This document shows, in pieces, positions 62,169 through 64,000 of a DNA stretch of 64,000 bases. Position 1 is the first letter of the stretch. Each line of letters begins with the position of its first letter. The DNA lies in assembly GCF_947492455.1 (NCBI RefSeq), contig NZ_CANLNB010000004.1:564553-628552 (forward strand), read 5' to 3'. The notes beneath the pieces were generated by a model. That model was not told where the DNA came from. It saw nothing but the letters and a program-made list of their open reading frames with translations, and did no database searches. The stretch comes from an uncultured Aliiroseovarius sp. (GTDB taxonomy: Bacteria; Pseudomonadota; Alphaproteobacteria; Rhodobacterales; Rhodobacteraceae). The position numbers and the translations under genes were made by a program.

Positions 62169-63047
62169 TCAGAAAGGCGGTTTTACATCCATCGCCAGCT
62201 CTGGCGGCATCGCCAGACGCATGTCATCCGGAAGGTCCAGAATCTGGACGTTGAGGGTGCGGTCAATCAGCGTCGCCAGTGCCAGATCTCCGTCCGCATA
62301 TCGACAGGCCATGACCAGACGATGATACGAGATCGGCGTCGGCGTATCCTCGGGCCCATAGGGCATGTGGGTATGAATATGATCAAGTCTGACGCTGCGC
62401 GTGCTGGCCACATCGTGGAAGGATTGCGTCAGCAGATAGCTATACCCTTTGTCGGTGGGCAGGTTGACCGCACTGCGCCCCACGGCGGACCTGTATTTCT
62501 CCCAGCCGAACCACGTCGCGAAGGAGGATTTCTCGCCCACTTCTGTACAAATCCAGTCGCCGTTTAGCTGGTTATATCTGAACACCATCAAATAAGGACG
62601 CAAACTGGCGAAATCTGGGCTCTCTAACTCGCCCTTTGACTGCGCCCAGCAGTGAAACCCGAACTTCAAAAGGTCCGAGGAGTTGTCCCACAAAGCGGTC
62701 AAGGGATGCTGTTGCAGGAAGTAAGGAATCTTCCCTGCTTCCAACGCCAAGTAGTGCAACCCATGCACGTGTCGACTTTCGTTATTCAGCCACGCCTCGC
62801 CGCGCGCCAAAAGCTCTTCGGCCTCTTTCAGGGCGTTCTCGCCAGTCTTGGTCAGCTTGTACTGGCGGTTGTCGAACGAAAAGAGCGGATTGCCCATGTA
62901 TTCTTCGAGATGCGCAATGTGCCGACGCACCGTCTGACGGGTGCTTCCAAGATTCTTGACTGTTTTGGAAAGGTTCAACGTTTGCGCCAATGAGGCGAAA
63001 GACCTGAGCATCTCGTAGAGCAGGGCTGGCGCATCGCGATGGGTCAT
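62169..63047 (-). CDS. LysR-type HTH regulator with atypical C-terminal domain
   Basis: A 292-residue protein. The N-terminal helix-turn-helix (FASLAQTLNLSKTVKNLGSTR, then VRRHIAHLEEYMGNPLF) and the following long helix are like LysR regulators. The rest, about residues 90-292, does not show the periplasmic-binding-protein pattern of LysR effector domains that I can recognise and contains tryptophan- and tyrosine-rich stretches (FATWFGWEKYRSAVG). GAGGAG lies five bases before the start. The frame extends 18 codons further upstream without a convincing start. Confidence 0.75.
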   Translation of the reverse strand: MTHRDAPALLYEMLRSFASLAQTLNLSKTVKNLGSTRQTVRRHIAHLEEYMGNPLFSFDNRQYKLTKTGENALKEAEELLARGEAWLNNESRHVHGLHYLALEAGKIPYFLQQHPLTALWDNSSDLLKFGFHCWAQSKGELESPDFASLRPYLMVFRYNQLNGDWICTEVGEKSSFATWFGWEKYRSAVGRSAVNLPTDKGYSYLLTQSFHDVASTRSVRLDHIHTHMPYGPEDTPTPISYHRLVMACRYADGDLALATLIDRTLNVQILDLPDDMRLAMPPELAMDVKPPF

Positions 63048-63277
63048 CTCTGCTCCTCTGGCTGTAAACGCAGTGTGCACGCAGCTGAAACACTTAACCA
63101 TACGTGCTGAACGATCGGTCAGAAAACCCTTGTAAAAAAGGCTTCATACAAGTTTGGTAACATAAATCACCCATCATGCAATTAAAAATGTTACATGATT
63201 GTTCATCCCTCACCAGTTGGGTTTCATATCGTTTGGTGCCATTCTCCCTTAGCGGGAAACAATTATGTGGTGAAAAA

Positions 63278-63640
63278 ATGGTACATCCAGTAGATGTTCA
63301 TGTGGGAAAGAAAATTCGCGAAGTGCGCTTGCTGCGGGGCATGACGCAAGTAAATGTAGCCGAGAAGCTGGGACTGTCGTTCCAGCAGCTGCAAAAATAC
63401 GAGACCGGCTATAACCGGGTTTCGGCCAGCAAGATGTTCGAGATCGCTCAGCTTCTTGATGTTGAACCAGCGTACTTCTTCGAAGGACTGCCGCGTGCGG
63501 GTGTGCCCCAGCGCGAAGCCCTGGACGAGCGGACCGCCAAGGCGGCGCAGGCTTTGTCCTCGATCACGGATGATAAGATCCGTGCGCAGATCCAGTCGAT
63601 GATTCACGAGCTTGCCGGGCGCCAATCTTTAAGCGCCTGA
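63278..63640 (+). CDS. XRE-family helix-turn-helix regulator
   Basis: A 120-residue DNA-binding protein. The HTH is at about residues 15-68: MTQVNVAEKLGLSFQQLQKYE with recognition helix after the turn, then TGYNRVSASKMFEIAQLLDV. The C-terminal tail, about 50 residues, is probably for dimerisation. Close relatives in alphaproteobacteria are conserved stand-alone regulators of unknown target. The ribosome-binding site is weak. A long AT-rich stretch (63100-63277) separates it from the LysR-type gene. Confidence 0.85.
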   Translation: MVHPVDVHVGKKIREVRLLRGMTQVNVAEKLGLSFQQLQKYETGYNRVSASKMFEIAQLLDVEPAYFFEGLPRAGVPQREALDERTAKAAQALSSITDDKIRAQIQSMIHELAGRQSLSA

Positions 63641-63678
63641 AACCCATCGTCCTCTGAGGGGAAGGATGAACTGGGGTA

Positions 63679-63710
63679 AAGGGGACGCGTTTTCGCGTCC
63701 CCTTATTTTT
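63679..63710 (+). terminator. Terminator after the XRE gene
   Basis: A perfect 11-bp stem aaggggacgcg/cgcgtcccctt with a TTTT loop is followed by ATTTTTT. It lies about 40 bases after the stop codon. Confidence 0.93.
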
Positions 63711-63806
63711 TGGAACGCGCCAATGTAACGCGCAGAACGCGCACAACCAGACGCACGTGATGTGGTGTCCGCCTGATATCCATCAATTTTCGGGATCTGG
63801 TCCATT

Positions 63807-63881
63807 TGGAGCGGGCGAGGCGATTCGAACGCCCGACCCTAACCTTGGCAAGGTTATGCTCTACCCCTGAGCTACGCCCGC
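63807..63881 (-). tRNA. tRNA-Gly(GCC), second copy in transcription order
   Basis: A 75-base gene including CCA. The acceptor pairs gcgggcg with cgcccgc, the anticodon loop is ttGCCaa, and the T arm has gttcgaatc. It is identical to the copy at 63925 and 43 bases downstream of it. Confidence 0.97.
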
Positions 63882-63924
63882 TTCCTATGGCATGTCTGGC
63901 GGGTGACCAGACTGGGTAACCGAT

Positions 63925-63999
63925 TGGAGCGGGCGAGGCGATTCGAACGCCCGACCCTAACCTTGGCAAGGTTATGCTCTACCCCTGAGCTACGCCCGC
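63925..63999 (-). tRNA. tRNA-Gly(GCC), first copy in transcription order
   Basis: A 75-base gene including CCA, identical to its neighbour at 63807. It ends one base before the window edge, so its promoter lies outside. Tandem tRNA-Gly genes are common and probably one transcript. Confidence 0.97.
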
Positions 64000-64000
64000 T

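Noticed and set aside
1..64000. Mobile elements, prophage or CRISPR array
   Set aside because: No transposase, integrase, phage structural gene or regularly spaced repeat was seen; the only repeats are the intergenic family and the tRNA pair.

Overview
The window looks like chromosomal DNA of a marine alphaproteobacterium of the Roseobacter group (Rhodobacterales). The DNA is GC-rich and densely packed, with many 1-8 bp gene overlaps. Gene content fits: a MaeB-type malic enzyme with a phosphotransacetylase-like tail, PrpE, DmdB/DmdC-like acyl-CoA enzymes, a PuuA/PuuB/Pot polyamine cluster, an hpa homoprotocatechuate cluster and an alphaproteobacterial complex I accessory subunit. I saw no insertion sequence, phage gene, CRISPR array or rRNA operon.

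Layout. 1-10.6 kb: uvrB (3' end outside the window), a long intergenic region with an unusual structured element, an NDUFS4-like complex I subunit, an alpha/beta hydrolase, glyA, nadK, prpE and maeB. 10.8-14.1 kb: a nucleoside-salvage operon cdd-deoB-add-upp. 14.1-17.9 kb: an unknown membrane protein, a DmdB-like acyl-CoA ligase and an EamA transporter. 17.9-25 kb: a beta-oxidation operon (MerR regulator, acyl-CoA dehydrogenase, GST, thiolase, FadB/FadJ-type enzyme) behind a textbook MerR-style promoter, with a second MerR paralogue next to it. 25-36 kb: a putative metal exporter, two hotdog thioesterases with a MATE pump, DUF952-pyrD-arsC, a periplasmic 5'-nucleotidase, DUF1992, a flavodoxin-like protein, and an amidase with malonyl-CoA synthetase.

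36.2-46.6 kb: polyamine uptake (PotFGHI) and catabolism (PuuA, two PuuB-like oxidases, a class III aminotransferase) around a divergent GntR regulator. 46.7-53.9 kb: modABC, then hpaH, an FAH-family gene, hpaD and hpaE, with the MarR-type hpaR divergent. 54-57.5 kb: pabB, tRNA-Tyr, rlmB, a secreted YHS protein and a CoA-binding protein. 57.5-61.2 kb: hisB-hisH and hisA-hisF-hisE on the minus strand, separated by a plus-strand DUF2147 gene. 61.3-64 kb: an unrecognised GNAT-like protein behind an atypical LysR-type regulator, an XRE regulator and two tandem tRNA-Gly genes.

Most genes are housekeeping or ordinary catabolic genes, and I found no convincing new multi-gene system. The most unusual signals are: (i) a G-quadruplex motif inside a 10-bp inverted repeat upstream of the complex I subunit gene; (ii) a dispersed intergenic repeat with three copies, each filling a gap between convergent genes in the same orientation; (iii) the MerR promoter and operator driving beta-oxidation; (iv) a cluster of TTTGCAAA half-sites between prpE and maeB, some of them inside the maeB terminator; (v) the regulator/GNAT-like pair near the right end.
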